Origin: Acinetobacter sp. LoGeW2-3
Lineage (GTDB): Bacteria; Pseudomonadota; Gammaproteobacteria; Pseudomonadales; Moraxellaceae
Direction: 5' to 3'
Assembly: GCF_002688565.1 (NCBI RefSeq)
Contig: NZ_CP024011.1
Location: 2,108,001 to 2,172,000, forward strand
Length of the DNA: 64,000 nt
The notes beneath the pieces were generated by a model, which searched no databases, was not told the DNA's origin, and saw only the letters and a program-made list of their open reading frames with translations. Position 1 is the stretch's first letter, and every line of letters begins with the position of its first letter. The position numbers and the translations under genes were made by a program. This document shows positions 51,810-61,633 of the stretch, one piece after another.

Positions 51810-52589
51810 TTATTTTTCAACGAATGCACGTTCAATTACGTAATCGCCCAGAACCCCCATACGTGGAGATTCTTTCAGACCATGTTGGTCAAGAAGTGCA
51901 GCAACATCGTCAAGGAATGCAGGAGAACCACAAAGCATTGCACGGTCAGTTTCAGGATTGAAACGCGGCAGACCGATTTTCTCGAATAATTGACCAGACT
52001 CAATTGCAGTGGTTACACGACCTTGGGTATGGAACTCTTCACGAGTAACAGTTGGGTAATACACTAATTTTTCTTTAGCACCTAACTCACCAAAGAATTC
52101 GTGATTTGGAATTTCGTTCAAAATCAAATCTTGGTAAGCCAGTTCTGAAATGAAACGTGTACCGTGAACGACGATGATTTTTTCGAAACGTTCATAGGTT
52201 TCTGGATCGCGAATCACAGAAAGGAAAGGTGCAAGGCCGGTACCAGAAGAAAGCAGGTACAGGTTTTTACCTGGGTTTAAATCATCAAGAACCAGCGTAC
52301 CTGTAGGTTTTTTAGAAACCAGAATTTCATCGCCTACTTTAACTTTTTGCAGGATAGAAGTAAGAGGACCATCTGGCACTTTAATAGAGAAAAACTCTAG
52401 CTCTTCTTCATAGTTTGCACTTGCGATTGAATACGCACGCATTAAAGGCTTGCCATTGACTTCAAGGCCGATCATCACAAACTGACCGTTTTTAAAACGT
52501 AATGCAGTGTCACGAGTCGTTTTAAAAGAGAATAATGTGTCATTCCAATGGTGGACGTGAGTAATCTTTTCGACGTTAAAAGCAGCCAT
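51810..52589 (-). CDS. fpr: Ferredoxin-NADP+ reductase
   Basis: The 259-residue flavoenzyme has the FAD motif RAYSIASANYEEELEFF, NADP motif SSGTGLAPFLSVIRDPETY and the family C-terminus RAFVEK. It moves electrons between NADPH and ferredoxin or flavodoxin, supporting Fe-S repair and oxidative stress responses. ATG 52589 (MAAFNVEKI) is preferred over an upstream start at 52601. It is divergent from trmO. Confidence 0.94.
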   Translation of the reverse strand: MAAFNVEKITHVHHWNDTLFSFKTTRDTALRFKNGQFVMIGLEVNGKPLMRAYSIASANYEEELEFFSIKVPDGPLTSILQKVKVGDEILVSKKPTGTLVLDDLNPGKNLYLLSSGTGLAPFLSVIRDPETYERFEKIIVVHGTRFISELAYQDLILNEIPNHEFFGELGAKEKLVYYPTVTREEFHTQGRVTTAIESGQLFEKIGLPRFNPETDRAMLCGSPAFLDDVAALLDQHGLKESPRMGVLGDYVIERAFVEK

Positions 52590-52694
52590 TAAAGGTCTCA
52601 ATAAGTTATCAAATTAGAACAGGTTGCTATTCTAAACCAAATTCATTCTCTATAAACTGAATATATTTAATTGAGCTTATCAAAAAAAGTGATT

Positions 52695-53402
52695 ATGCAA
52701 GAATTAACCATACCCATAATTGGTATAATGAAATCTCCCTATAAAGAGAAGTTTGGCATCCCGCGTCAACCTAATCTGGTGGAGGTGGAATCCTATATTG
52801 AAATGCAGGGACCATACAATGACTTACTTGCTTTTGAAGGGATTGAGGCGTTTAGTCACTTATGGCTGCTGTGGCAGTTTCATGACAATAAGCATCAGGA
52901 AAACAGCAAGTTCCGTCCACAAGTCCGCCCGCCACGTTTAGGCGGTAACAAGAAAATTGGTGTTTTCGCTACCCGTAGCATGTATCGACCAGCACCGATT
53001 GGTTTATCGGTGGTGAAATTAAATCGTGTTGAGAAAGTCGGTAAATCGGTACACATCTATGTCACCGGCAGTGACCTGTTAGACGGCACCCCGATTATCG
53101 ATATTAAACCTTATATCCAGTATTCCGACGTGGTGCTAGATGCACAAAGTGGTTATGCCCAGGATGAGCCAGTACGTAAATATGTGGTCTGGTCAGAACA
53201 GGCAGAGCTGGAAAGAGATCAGTTGATTAAAACCAAGGGTCTTTCAGAGCAGATTATTCGGGAACTGGCGGAAGTTCTATCCCTTGATCCGCGCCCGGCT
53301 TATCAGGATGATCCGGATCGGGTCTATGGGATGTCATTTGCTAATTTGAATGTGAAATTTCAGGTTATGAACGATACTTTAATCATAAGAGAGCTAATAT
53401 AG
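52695..53402 (+). CDS. trmO: tRNA (N6-threonylcarbamoyladenosine(37)-N6)-methyltransferase TrmO
   Basis: This protein of about 235 residues matches TrmO/YaeB: IGIMKSPYKEKFGIPRQPNL, FEGIEAFSHLWLLWQFHDN, RPPRLGGNKKIGVFATRSMY and a C-terminal QDDPDRVYGMSFANLNVKFQ. It methylates t6A37 of threonine tRNAs using S-adenosylmethionine. ATG 52695 is chosen over a TTG at 52671, as homologues start just before the IGxxxSPY motif. Confidence 0.95.
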   Translation: MQELTIPIIGIMKSPYKEKFGIPRQPNLVEVESYIEMQGPYNDLLAFEGIEAFSHLWLLWQFHDNKHQENSKFRPQVRPPRLGGNKKIGVFATRSMYRPAPIGLSVVKLNRVEKVGKSVHIYVTGSDLLDGTPIIDIKPYIQYSDVVLDAQSGYAQDEPVRKYVVWSEQAELERDQLIKTKGLSEQIIRELAEVLSLDPRPAYQDDPDRVYGMSFANLNVKFQVMNDTLIIRELI

Positions 53403-53421
53403 CTCTCTTACAGGGTGAATA

Positions 53422-54402
53422 TTATTGATAATTTACTAGCGTATTTTGAATAGCCGTTATGGCAGTTGGGTTATAAAGTGCGCATGAATTTTCAGCTAAT
53501 AGTATTTGGTCATCAATTCTTGCATTCACTTCTGCTGGATTTGAGGATGATTTAAATGAATTCCATTCATTAATAATGTCACTTAAGTTGAATTCAACAC
53601 CTTTTTTATAATATGTTGCTTCATAATATTGCTCATTATATTTCGCGAAGCCTTCATCATTTTCATCATCACTAAAATAAGCAATTGTGTTTTTAAAGAC
53701 TTTCTGAATAGCATTTGGATCTGTGGCTAAAGTATTCCATGCCGCGGCAAGGAAACTTTGATTTTCGGGTTCATCAATTTCTAAATCTACATATTCTTCT
53801 GAATTTGAAATTTCTTGTAGTTGTAAGCAGGTAGATCCTTGAGGAAATTTAATAGGTTTTATACTGTTTATATAATTTGCAGCTATTGCAGATAAATCTG
53901 ATTCATTCAGATTATATTTAAGATCTATATATTCTTGTGGAAGTATAGTTGGGAAAATTTCTTTATTACTAATATCTAATAATTTGTAAGTTGTCGTGAT
54001 TTTTAAGTCTGTTGAGTTAATACTGGAATATGGACTATGAATCCATTGGTTACCATTAACAGTCAGAAGGCCTTGATAAGTTCCATATTGTGGATGTTCT
54101 TCACCATCTTCATAAACTCCATTAGGGGTTACAATAAAGCTATTATCTGCTTCACCAACAATTTGTTTAGAATAAGCCTTTCCATTATCAATCGTATTTT
54201 GTGAAATATTGATATCTAGATCATCAGAACCAGTAGACAAGTCTACAGCTGCCCATTGTTGAAAAGTAGTGCCTGGAATAGGCGTATTTCCAGTATTACT
54301 ATTATTTGTACTAGTTGTAGATGATGAGCTGCTATCACTTCCACCACAGGCAGTTAACATACAAGCTGAAATTATCGACAACGAAAGTAGTTTAAGTTTC
54401 AT
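53422..54402 (-). CDS. Hypothetical lipoprotein
   Basis: This 326-residue protein has a lipoprotein signal (CMLTACGG, Cys 19) followed by a Ser/Thr/Asn linker (SDSSSSSTTSTNNSNTGN), the usual design of surface or outer-membrane lipoproteins in Acinetobacter. The mature domain is acidic and without a family I recognise. It is AT-richer than its neighbours, which may reflect separate acquisition. It is convergent with trmO. Confidence 0.7.
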   Translation of the reverse strand: MKLKLLSLSIISACMLTACGGSDSSSSSTTSTNNSNTGNTPIPGTTFQQWAAVDLSTGSDDLDINISQNTIDNGKAYSKQIVGEADNSFIVTPNGVYEDGEEHPQYGTYQGLLTVNGNQWIHSPYSSINSTDLKITTTYKLLDISNKEIFPTILPQEYIDLKYNLNESDLSAIAANYINSIKPIKFPQGSTCLQLQEISNSEEYVDLEIDEPENQSFLAAAWNTLATDPNAIQKVFKNTIAYFSDDENDEGFAKYNEQYYEATYYKKGVEFNLSDIINEWNSFKSSSNPAEVNARIDDQILLAENSCALYNPTAITAIQNTLVNYQ

Positions 54403-54495
54403 TTATTATGACTCTATTAAATTTATTATTTTTAGAAGAAAAATAGACAAGAATAAAATTTGTCTATGATTATTATATAAAAATTGGTCCTTTTT

Positions 54496-55749
54496 CTAAA
54501 GCGCCCACCACAAAATCCCGATCAAAACCGCCATATGTAGAATCTGAATTGGTGCAAAATACATGGCGTATTTAAACCCACCGCTCAGACCTGCATTAAT
54601 CGATTTCGCCAAAGCATGGGTACCCAGACCTATCAGTAATGCCTGAATTAGTCGGGGAGTGGAGGGATCACCTTGGATAACGACACTGGCCATGGCTGCA
54701 TGAATTTCAAATAGTGAAGCGAACAGAGTGCCCACCAGTAACCCGGCATCACCAAGTAATAATTCCAGCGCATAAACTCCAGCCTGAATCAAGGTTAAGG
54801 TAACCGCAATAATGACTGCTTCTTTCAGACTAAACATCCGGCTATCTTCTTCTTTTTCACAATTTTCTTGCGGTTTGGCTTTACGTAATAGAAGAAATGC
54901 GCAGGAAGCCAGAATAAGAATAGCAACCAACGAAGGAAGAAAAAGAAGTTTAAGCCAGTCAAAAGACACGCCACCGACTACAATGAATAGCAGTACCAAT
55001 GTCGAAATACAGGACATCAGGGCTGCACCGGCATTAGATCGGGCATCCATTTCACCTTTACGGACTTGTAGTCCCAACTGGGCAATGGTAGCGGTACTGG
55101 ACACAAAGCCTGAGGCAATCGAAGACAGTATTAGTGCGTTTTTAGTTGAAAGTAAGCGTTTGGCGATATGTGCTAATGCTTGTACGACTAAAATTAAAGT
55201 TAAGAGTTTAAGAATCAGATAAGGATTAAGTACCTTACCCCAGAGAGGTGTATCTGGCGTTAGCGGTAAGCCAATAAGTACCAAGGCCAGTAACAATAAA
55301 CCATCCCGGAATTCTGCTTCAGTAATCCATTTCCCAGCAATATTGTGCATGGAATGCTTGGCCATCAGAATGACAGTGATGAGTACTGCAAGCCCGGCCG
55401 CCAACGGAATATTCCATAGACAAATCGCCCCAATAAAATAGGTCATGACAAAGGCAAGTTCTGTCGTAATGCCGGGATCACTGGACTGATGCTGTATGGA
55501 AAAAATCACCATACCTCCAGTAATCAGCGCACCCACCAGACCAATCGCAGTTCCGAATAAAAAGCAGATAGCACCCAGCAAGGCACAGATGGCAAAGGAA
55601 CGTAAGCCAGCAAAACTCGGCTGTTGCTCACGCTGTCTATGACGTTCCCGCTCCAGGCCGATCAATAAACCACAGCCCAATGCTGAAGTCAGAATCGTGA
55701 GCAGTTCCTGAAAAGAACTGTCATTCATAGGCATTGCGCTAAAATCCAT
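54496..55749 (-). CDS. MgtC/SapB and DUF4010 family membrane protein
   Basis: The 417-residue protein has an MgtC-like N-terminus (ALGCGLLIGLERERHRQREQ, FAGLRSFAICALLGAI) and a DUF4010 C-terminal half with many membrane segments (SSIASGFVSSTATIAQLGLQ, LASLFEIHAAMASVVIQGDP). Members are inner-membrane proteins of uncertain, possibly ion-related, function. It stands alone, divergent from the GspE-type gene. Confidence 0.9.
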   Translation of the reverse strand: MDFSAMPMNDSSFQELLTILTSALGCGLLIGLERERHRQREQQPSFAGLRSFAICALLGAICFLFGTAIGLVGALITGGMVIFSIQHQSSDPGITTELAFVMTYFIGAICLWNIPLAAGLAVLITVILMAKHSMHNIAGKWITEAEFRDGLLLLALVLIGLPLTPDTPLWGKVLNPYLILKLLTLILVVQALAHIAKRLLSTKNALILSSIASGFVSSTATIAQLGLQVRKGEMDARSNAGAALMSCISTLVLLFIVVGGVSFDWLKLLFLPSLVAILILASCAFLLLRKAKPQENCEKEEDSRMFSLKEAVIIAVTLTLIQAGVYALELLLGDAGLLVGTLFASLFEIHAAMASVVIQGDPSTPRLIQALLIGLGTHALAKSINAGLSGGFKYAMYFAPIQILHMAVLIGILWWAL

Positions 55750-55975
55750 ACCTGACCTCAGCTGAGTAAATAATTATTATCAAATGTATATCTGAAATAT
55801 AGGCGATAAGCTAAAGCATGAACAAGAGAGAAATGTGCGAGATGATGTAGGGGGAAGACAGCAGCTATGTTAAAGATTTACCTCATGCAGCAGAAACAGG
55901 CAGATGACGCAGCAGGATAATGCGAAAAATAGTAAAAACTTGTTATAGTGAAGGCAAGTTTGGGGACCTATAACA

Positions 55976-57733
55976 ATGAAATTTGACTTTGAAATTGATA
56001 CCGCCTGGTGTCTGGAGCAACTTTTTAAAGACGGCAAGATTACTGAGCGCGACCGTATGCTGGTACAAACCACGCATCGTCAGCGTGAACAACTGAAATG
56101 GCATCCTTTACAGTGGATTGCCAATTTTAATCTGGTCGATCGTTCCCATCCTCAAAGCACCCTTACTTTGAACCGTTTATGCCAATGGCTGTCAGAAAAA
56201 ACCAATCTGCCTTTTTATATTATTGATCCTTTAAAAGCGGATGTTCAGGCACTGACCGCAGTGATGTCACAGGAATATGCACTGCGTAATCGTATTCTCG
56301 CTGTTGAAATCCAACCCGATAAAATTCTGATTGCTACAGATCAGCCTTATAAAACTGAATGGATGTCGAATCTGCAGCAGAATATCAGCCCACGCCGCAT
56401 CGAGCGGGTACTGCTCAATCCAGAACAGTTGCAGCGCTATATTGTCGAATATTATCAGGTTAGTCGGGCAGTCAGTGGATCACAGAAATCTTCAGCCTAT
56501 GACCGTGAAAACAAAGGTGTAGAAGCACTCTTACAGCTCGGTGATTCACAAAACCCAGATGCCAATGATCAGCATATTGTTAAACTGGTGGACTGGGTGC
56601 TGCAGTTTGCCTTTGAGCAGGGTGCCAGTGATATCCATATGGAACCACGCAAAGATACCGGGAAAATCCGTTTCCGTATTGATGGCGTTCTGCATACCAT
56701 TTACAACATGCCAGCCAATACGCTGACTGCCGTCATTTCGCGGATTAAAATTCTCGGTCGGATGAATGTGGCCGAAAAGCGTAAGCCGCAAGATGGTCGT
56801 TTAAAAACTCGTACACCTAAAGGGCAGGAAACTGAGCTGCGTTTATCGACTTTACCGACAGCTTTTGGTGAAAAGTTGGTGATGCGTATTTTCGATCCAG
56901 AAGTCTTGGTACGCAGCTTCCAGCAACTCGGCTTTGAAGGGCATTTACTGAATGAATGGAACGCGTTAACCAGTCATAGTCATGGGATTATTCTGGTCAC
57001 CGGACCGACCGGTTCGGGTAAAACTACGACTTTGTATTCGACTTTAAAGCAATTGGCAACGGAAGAGGTTAACGTTTGTACCATTGAAGATCCGATTGAG
57101 ATGCTAGAGCCAAGCTTTAACCAAATGCAGGTCAATAACGGAATTGAGCTGGGCTTTGCCGATGGTGTAAGGGCGCTGATGCGTCAGGATCCAGACATCA
57201 TCATGGTCGGTGAGATTCGTGATCAGGATACGGCGAATATGGCAATTCAGGCAGCTTTGACTGGGCATCTGGTATTATCAACATTACATACTAATGATGC
57301 GCCGTCGAGTCTGACTCGTTTGCATGATCTTGGTGTGCAACCGTTCTTGACTGCAGCGACGATCCTGGGTGTATTGGCGCAGCGTCTGGTACGTAAACTC
57401 TGTCCACACTGTAAAGAAGAAGGCTTTATGGATGAGCAGGAGTGGCAGCATTTAACTGCCGATTATCCATTGGCCCGCCCAGAATTCGTGTTCCGTCCAG
57501 TCGGTTGTGAAGAATGTCGTCATACTGGCTATAAAGGACGTGTAGGAATTTATGAGTTTATGCCACTCAGTTTGGCAACCAAGCAACTCATTGGTGCAGA
57601 TGCTAACCTGAACCAGTTGCGTGCTCAGGCGAAAAAAGAGGGTGTAGAGCCCCTCAGAATCGCGGGTGCTCGAAAAGTCATTGAAGGCGTGACGACGCTT
57701 GAAGAAGTGCTGCGTGTGGTGCCACTGAATTAA
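55976..57733 (+). CDS. GspE/PilB-family secretion or pilus assembly ATPase
   Basis: The 585-residue protein has an N-terminal GspE-N-like region (about 60-160), Walker A VTGPTGSGKTTTLYSTL, the Asp box TIEDPIEM and Walker B RQDPDIIMVGEIRD. A tetracysteine zinc site (CPHCKEEG, CEECRHTG) sits near residues 480-515. It drives assembly of a type II secretion pseudopilus or type IV pilus. In Acinetobacter, type II secretion genes are scattered, so a solitary gspE is plausible. PilB cannot be excluded, but that gene normally sits with pilC/pilD, which are absent here. Confidence 0.9.
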   Translation: MKFDFEIDTAWCLEQLFKDGKITERDRMLVQTTHRQREQLKWHPLQWIANFNLVDRSHPQSTLTLNRLCQWLSEKTNLPFYIIDPLKADVQALTAVMSQEYALRNRILAVEIQPDKILIATDQPYKTEWMSNLQQNISPRRIERVLLNPEQLQRYIVEYYQVSRAVSGSQKSSAYDRENKGVEALLQLGDSQNPDANDQHIVKLVDWVLQFAFEQGASDIHMEPRKDTGKIRFRIDGVLHTIYNMPANTLTAVISRIKILGRMNVAEKRKPQDGRLKTRTPKGQETELRLSTLPTAFGEKLVMRIFDPEVLVRSFQQLGFEGHLLNEWNALTSHSHGIILVTGPTGSGKTTTLYSTLKQLATEEVNVCTIEDPIEMLEPSFNQMQVNNGIELGFADGVRALMRQDPDIIMVGEIRDQDTANMAIQAALTGHLVLSTLHTNDAPSSLTRLHDLGVQPFLTAATILGVLAQRLVRKLCPHCKEEGFMDEQEWQHLTADYPLARPEFVFRPVGCEECRHTGYKGRVGIYEFMPLSLATKQLIGADANLNQLRAQAKKEGVEPLRIAGARKVIEGVTTLEEVLRVVPLN

Positions 57734-57837
57734 TTTTTAAAACACATTTTTAAAAAATGAAGATTTCTTAAGATTCAATTCATCTTCAGCTGTTTTAATG
57801 GCTTCATCGAAACAAGACAGCTCTAAAGGTACTGAAT

Positions 57838-58200
57838 ATGAAAAGTATGATGAAAGCATTTATCACAGTGGCATTAATTGGTTCAGCAACAACTGCAACT
57901 ATGGCAGAGACTGCAGTAAACCAAAGCGCTTTTGCCAAAACTGTAACAGTAAAACAAGCCTTGACCATGAAAGATGACAGTAAGGTGCAAATCAAAGGTC
58001 ATGTCGTGAAATCTGTAGGCGATGAGAAATATCAGTTCCGTGATAGCACTGGTACCATCAATGTCGAAATTGATGATGAATTATGGCAAGGAAAACCAAT
58101 CTCTGCCAAAACCCCAGTTACTATCATTGGTGAAGTCGACATCGACTACAAACCAGCGAAACGTGTTGAAATCGATGTAGATGAAGTCCGTTTTAACTAA
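57838..58200 (+). CDS. ygiW: YgiW/YdeI-family OB-fold periplasmic stress protein
   Basis: The 120-residue protein has a signal peptide (MKAFITVALIGSATTATMAE, cleaved after Ala near residue 22) and a bacterial OB-fold (VKQALTMKDDSKVQIKGHVV, FRDSTGTINVEIDDELWQGK). Such proteins bind cationic or signalling ligands under stress. It precedes a QseBC-like two-component system, the same order as in E. coli ygiW-qseBC. A terminator separates them. Confidence 0.85.
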   Translation: MKSMMKAFITVALIGSATTATMAETAVNQSAFAKTVTVKQALTMKDDSKVQIKGHVVKSVGDEKYQFRDSTGTINVEIDDELWQGKPISAKTPVTIIGEVDIDYKPAKRVEIDVDEVRFN

Positions 58201-58231
58201 GTTAAAGATTTAGGCAGAAAAAGCCTGGACG

Positions 58232-58276
58232 AAAAAAGCCATATGCGATATTACACAAAGCATATGGCTTTTTTTA
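58232..58276 (+). terminator. Terminator after ygiW
   Basis: AAAAAAGCCATATGC pairs with GCATATGGCTTTTTTT (58232-58276). Confidence 0.85.
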
Positions 58277-58319
58277 TTGTCATTTCATCATGATAGCTTA
58301 AAACATCAGGGAAAAGTTT

Positions 58320-58985
58320 ATGCGTATTCTTTTGGCAGAAGATGATGCCTCCCAGGCAGAAAGCATCCAGACCTGGCTGGAAATGGATGGCTATGTGATT
58401 GACTGGGTGGAGCGTGGGGATCATGCTATTCTGGCGATTGAACAGCATCAGTATGAGTGTGTGTTACTAGATCGTGGTTTGCCACAGACCAGTGGCGATC
58501 AGATTCTGACAACATTGCGTAAGCTGCAGAAAGATACGCCAGTCATTTTTATTACTGCACGCGACAGTATTGATGACCGGGTAAAAGGACTGGATCTGGG
58601 TGCTAATGATTATCTGGTCAAGCCTTTTAGCTTGGAAGAGTTATCTGCACGAATTCGTGCCCAGATTCGGTTGCAACAAAAAAATCAGAGTCATTTACTG
58701 ATTTGGGAAGACCTGCAACTGGATATACAGGCCAAAACCCTGACCAAAGCCGGTAAATTGGTCAATTTAACCGCCAAAGAATTTCAGATTCTGCATAAGC
58801 TGATGCAAAAGCCAGAGCATGTCGTGACCCGGGAACAGCTGGAAGAATCTCTCTATGCTTGGGGTGATGAAATTGAGAGTAATGCCATTGAGGTATTTAT
58901 TTATCAACTGCGTAAGAAGATCGGCACTCAGATGATCAAGACCATACGTGGTCTGGGTTATCGTATGCATAAGGCTGAAGGTTAG
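58320..58985 (+). CDS. qseB: OmpR-family response regulator (QseB-like)
   Basis: The 221-residue regulator has a receiver domain (MRILLAEDDASQAESI, phospho-acceptor in CVLLDRGLP, ITARD, KPFSLEELSARI) and a C-terminal winged helix (VNLTAKEFQILHKLMQKPE, IEVFIYQLRKKIG, IRGLGYRM). The DRGLP signature is typical of QseB/PmrA types. It overlaps in operon with the kinase 8 nt downstream. The name rests on similarity plus synteny with ygiW. Confidence 0.88.
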   Translation: MRILLAEDDASQAESIQTWLEMDGYVIDWVERGDHAILAIEQHQYECVLLDRGLPQTSGDQILTTLRKLQKDTPVIFITARDSIDDRVKGLDLGANDYLVKPFSLEELSARIRAQIRLQQKNQSHLLIWEDLQLDIQAKTLTKAGKLVNLTAKEFQILHKLMQKPEHVVTREQLEESLYAWGDEIESNAIEVFIYQLRKKIGTQMIKTIRGLGYRMHKAEG

Positions 58986-58993
58986 ACTTATTT

Positions 58994-60316
58994 ATGGCTC
59001 AAGTGATTTCACTGCAATACAAGCTGATCAAGAATGCCATGTATAGCTCCATTCTGGCCGGCTGTCTGGCCTGGTTGCTATTGCTGGGTATTTCTGGTTA
59101 TCAATCGATGCAGATGCATGATGAGCTGATGGAAGAAATCTCGGAACTATTACTGGGTGATGTAACTCAAGCGCAGGGTCGAAATGTAGATGAGATTAGT
59201 GAAGAATTTGATATCCAGTATCGACTTTGGCTGGATCAGGATCTGCTAACCACTTCCGAAAAACAAGATCTATTGCAACATCAGCTGCGTCATTCTTCAG
59301 GTATCCATTTCCAGTTTGAACACGGTCAGTTATTACGAACCTTAGTCGCTGAAGATGAAGGACTCAAGGTACAAGTCATACAGCCTGTATCGATACGTTT
59401 TAAACGGATTTGGAATATTATTCTGGGCTTTGCAGTGATTCTTATCCTGCTATGGCTAGTGCAATGGTTGTTATTGCATTTATTGATCAAGCGTCAGTTA
59501 ATGCCACTCAACCGGATTTCACAGGATATTGCTTCCAAGTCAGCGCAGGATTTGAGTCCAGTCCAATCGCCAACACCAGAAATTGCCGAACTGCAACCGA
59601 TCATCAGTCAGCTCAACCGGATGCTGGGTCGGGTAGAACAGTCCTTGACTGCGGAACAGCGATTTACTGCGGATGCTTCACATGAACTACGCTCGCCACT
59701 TTCTGCAATTCAGATGCGCTTGCAGGTATTAAAACGCAAATATCAAGCACATGAAACATTGCCTCAGGATCTAATGCAGATTCAGAAAGATGTGAGTCGT
59801 GGGACACAGATTCTAGAAAATCTTTTATTACTAGCTCGATTGGATCCGGAACAGAATCAAAATCTGCCTCTACAAAAGGTTAATTTACCTGAACTGATTC
59901 AGGATGCATTAAAAACACTTGCGCCGTTTGTAGAAGAAAAACAGCTAAACCTAAAACTTGAGCTTAATCCCGCTGATATTTCAGGAAATGCTGAACTCAT
60001 CTTTAGTTGCCTTCGAAACCTGATTGATAATGCCATTAAATATACGCCGTCTACTGGTACAGTGTTGATCCAGTGTGATCATCAGGGCAATAAAGCAGAG
60101 ATAGTGATCGAAAATTCAGGAGAGGGAATTTCTGAGGAAACCTTACAGCGACTCGGTGAACGGTTTTATCGAGCTTTGGGCACTAAAACTCAAGGATCAG
60201 GTTTAGGGCTATCGATTTGTCAGAAAATCATGCAACTGCATCAAGGCGAGATCCAGTTTACACACTCTGAACTTGGTGGGCTCAAAGTAGTATTAATTTT
60301 TGATCAAAATTATTAA
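58994..60316 (+). CDS. qseC: Sensor histidine kinase (QseC-like)
   Basis: The 440-residue kinase has two membrane segments (about 14-35 and 140-163), a periplasmic sensor loop, and the phospho-acceptor His in DASHELRSPLSAI. Its ATPase domain carries NLIDNAIKYTP (N box) and GSGLGLSICQKIM (G box). It pairs with the upstream response regulator. The signal cannot be told from sequence. Confidence 0.9.
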   Translation: MAQVISLQYKLIKNAMYSSILAGCLAWLLLLGISGYQSMQMHDELMEEISELLLGDVTQAQGRNVDEISEEFDIQYRLWLDQDLLTTSEKQDLLQHQLRHSSGIHFQFEHGQLLRTLVAEDEGLKVQVIQPVSIRFKRIWNIILGFAVILILLWLVQWLLLHLLIKRQLMPLNRISQDIASKSAQDLSPVQSPTPEIAELQPIISQLNRMLGRVEQSLTAEQRFTADASHELRSPLSAIQMRLQVLKRKYQAHETLPQDLMQIQKDVSRGTQILENLLLLARLDPEQNQNLPLQKVNLPELIQDALKTLAPFVEEKQLNLKLELNPADISGNAELIFSCLRNLIDNAIKYTPSTGTVLIQCDHQGNKAEIVIENSGEGISEETLQRLGERFYRALGTKTQGSGLGLSICQKIMQLHQGEIQFTHSELGGLKVVLIFDQNY

Positions 60317-60391
60317 ATTGATGGAATAAAAAAGCAGTACGCGCTGATTCATACTGCTGATTACCACGTTTGCTCTGGGCGTTATTTTAAA

Positions 60392-60562
60392 TTATTTAGT
60401 GAGAATAAGGCGATTATTTCGGGTCAGACGTAAGCGGTATTCTTCACCGGCATGCATGATACGAATCTCGCGACCGAGGGCGAACAGATTATTTGAATGC
60501 AACATTGGTAAAGCATGCTGAGTGTCATTATTACGTGTAAAAAGGCTAAATGGTGCGTTCAT
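60392..60562 (-). CDS. hemP: Hemin uptake protein HemP
   Basis: This 56-residue frame, MNAPFSLFTRNNDTQHALPM ending EEYRLRLTRNNRLILTK, carries the HemP signature (NNLFALGREIRIMHAGEEYR). HemP is a small protein linked to haem uptake and iron control. Its promoter overlaps a Fur box 37-55 bp upstream. No haem receptor gene is adjacent in this window. Confidence 0.9.
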   Translation of the reverse strand: MNAPFSLFTRNNDTQHALPMLHSNNLFALGREIRIMHAGEEYRLRLTRNNRLILTK

Positions 60563-60598
60563 TCCATCGACTCCGTGGTATGTTTTTGGATTGGTTTA

Positions 60599-60629
60599 AA
60601 TGATAATCATTATCGAATAGATATGTCAA
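60599..60629 (-). promoter_or_regulatory. Fur box over the hemP promoter
   Basis: On the minus strand, TTGACA (60624-60629) and TATCAT (60600-60605) are 18 bp apart. The 13-base palindrome GATAATCATTATC (60602-60614), the core of a Fur box, covers the -10 region. Iron-dependent repression is inferred. Confidence 0.85.
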
Positions 60630-60704
60630 TGCCGAACTTTTGTAATTCCTAAAAAAGCCATGATCGCTTACAATTTGTAATATTTCCAGCCATTTTAACT
60701 TCTT

Positions 60705-61604
60705 ATGTCCAAACCAAATATTCATGTCGCAATTGCCTTATTATTTCATCAAAATCAGGTATTAGTGGGCTGGCGGGAAGCGAAACTGCATCAGGGGAAT
60801 AAGCATGAATTCCCTGGCGGCAAAGTAGAGGATAATGAAACTCCTGTTCAGGCCTGTCGTCGTGAGATCCAGGAAGAAGTTGGCATTGATATCGAGCTTT
60901 GGCATGCTTTTGACTTTATTCGGCATGAATATGAAGATGTGATTGTACATCTGCATTTATTTCATGCCAGTGTTGCTGAGGCACAATTGGCCCAGATTCA
61001 ACAGCCATGGAACTGGTATAGCCGTGAACAATTGCAACAGCTGAATTTTCCGAAAGCCAATGATGTGATTTTAGAAAAGCTGTTATGGCCGCAGATGATT
61101 AAAATCAGCAGTGAGCTGGTAGATCTGCAGCAATTAAGTTCAGAGCAAATGTTGTATTGGCGTGTAGATGCAAATCCAGAACAGACAGAAAAGCTAAAAA
61201 TGATAGCTCCAGAACAATTATCAAAATTAATTATTAATTATGAGCTATATCTCCTGTTAAATGAACAGCAACAGCAAGGTATTAAAACTTTGCATCTTAA
61301 ACAAGGACAATTGAATCAAGTGAGTGATAATGATCGGGTCATCGGTAAGCGTTATATTGCTGCCTGTCATGATCTTGAATCTGCACAGCGAGCAGAACAG
61401 CTTGGCTGTGAAGCAATTTTCCTGAGTCCTGTGCTGCCAACAGCAACCCACACGGAAGTAGAACCATTGGGTTGGGCTGCCTTTGATCAGATTACTATAC
61501 AGATTCAGATTCCTGCCTATGCACTTGGTGGCATCAAAAAAGAAGATTTGAATCTAGCTCAATCCCATCATGCCTACGGAATCGCAGGCATTCGCGGAAT
61601 ATAG
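60705..61604 (+). CDS. mutT: MutT-type Nudix hydrolase fused to a TenI/ThiE-like domain
   Basis: The 299-residue protein has an N-terminal Nudix domain with the full box GGKVEDNETPVQACRREIQE-EVGI and a C-terminal thiamine-phosphate-synthase-like (TenI) half, GKRYIAACHDLESAQRAEQL, IFLSPVLPTATH and YALGGIKKEDL. The Nudix part would remove 8-oxo-dGTP; the TenI-like part is common in such gammaproteobacterial fusions and its role is unclear. The full Nudix catalytic set is visible. Confidence 0.9.
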   Translation: MSKPNIHVAIALLFHQNQVLVGWREAKLHQGNKHEFPGGKVEDNETPVQACRREIQEEVGIDIELWHAFDFIRHEYEDVIVHLHLFHASVAEAQLAQIQQPWNWYSREQLQQLNFPKANDVILEKLLWPQMIKISSELVDLQQLSSEQMLYWRVDANPEQTEKLKMIAPEQLSKLIINYELYLLLNEQQQQGIKTLHLKQGQLNQVSDNDRVIGKRYIAACHDLESAQRAEQLGCEAIFLSPVLPTATHTEVEPLGWAAFDQITIQIQIPAYALGGIKKEDLNLAQSHHAYGIAGIRGI

Positions 61605-61633
61605 GTAAGTTAATTACTAAAAGTAATTAAGAG

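Noticed and set aside
54412-54495. Possible mobile insertion around the AT-rich lipoprotein gene
   Set aside because: Composition differs, but there are no flanking repeats or recombinase genes.
58320-60316. Alternative reading of the two-component pair as PmrAB
   Set aside because: No pmrC/eptA-type gene is adjacent, and ygiW immediately upstream fits the ygiW-qseBC arrangement better.
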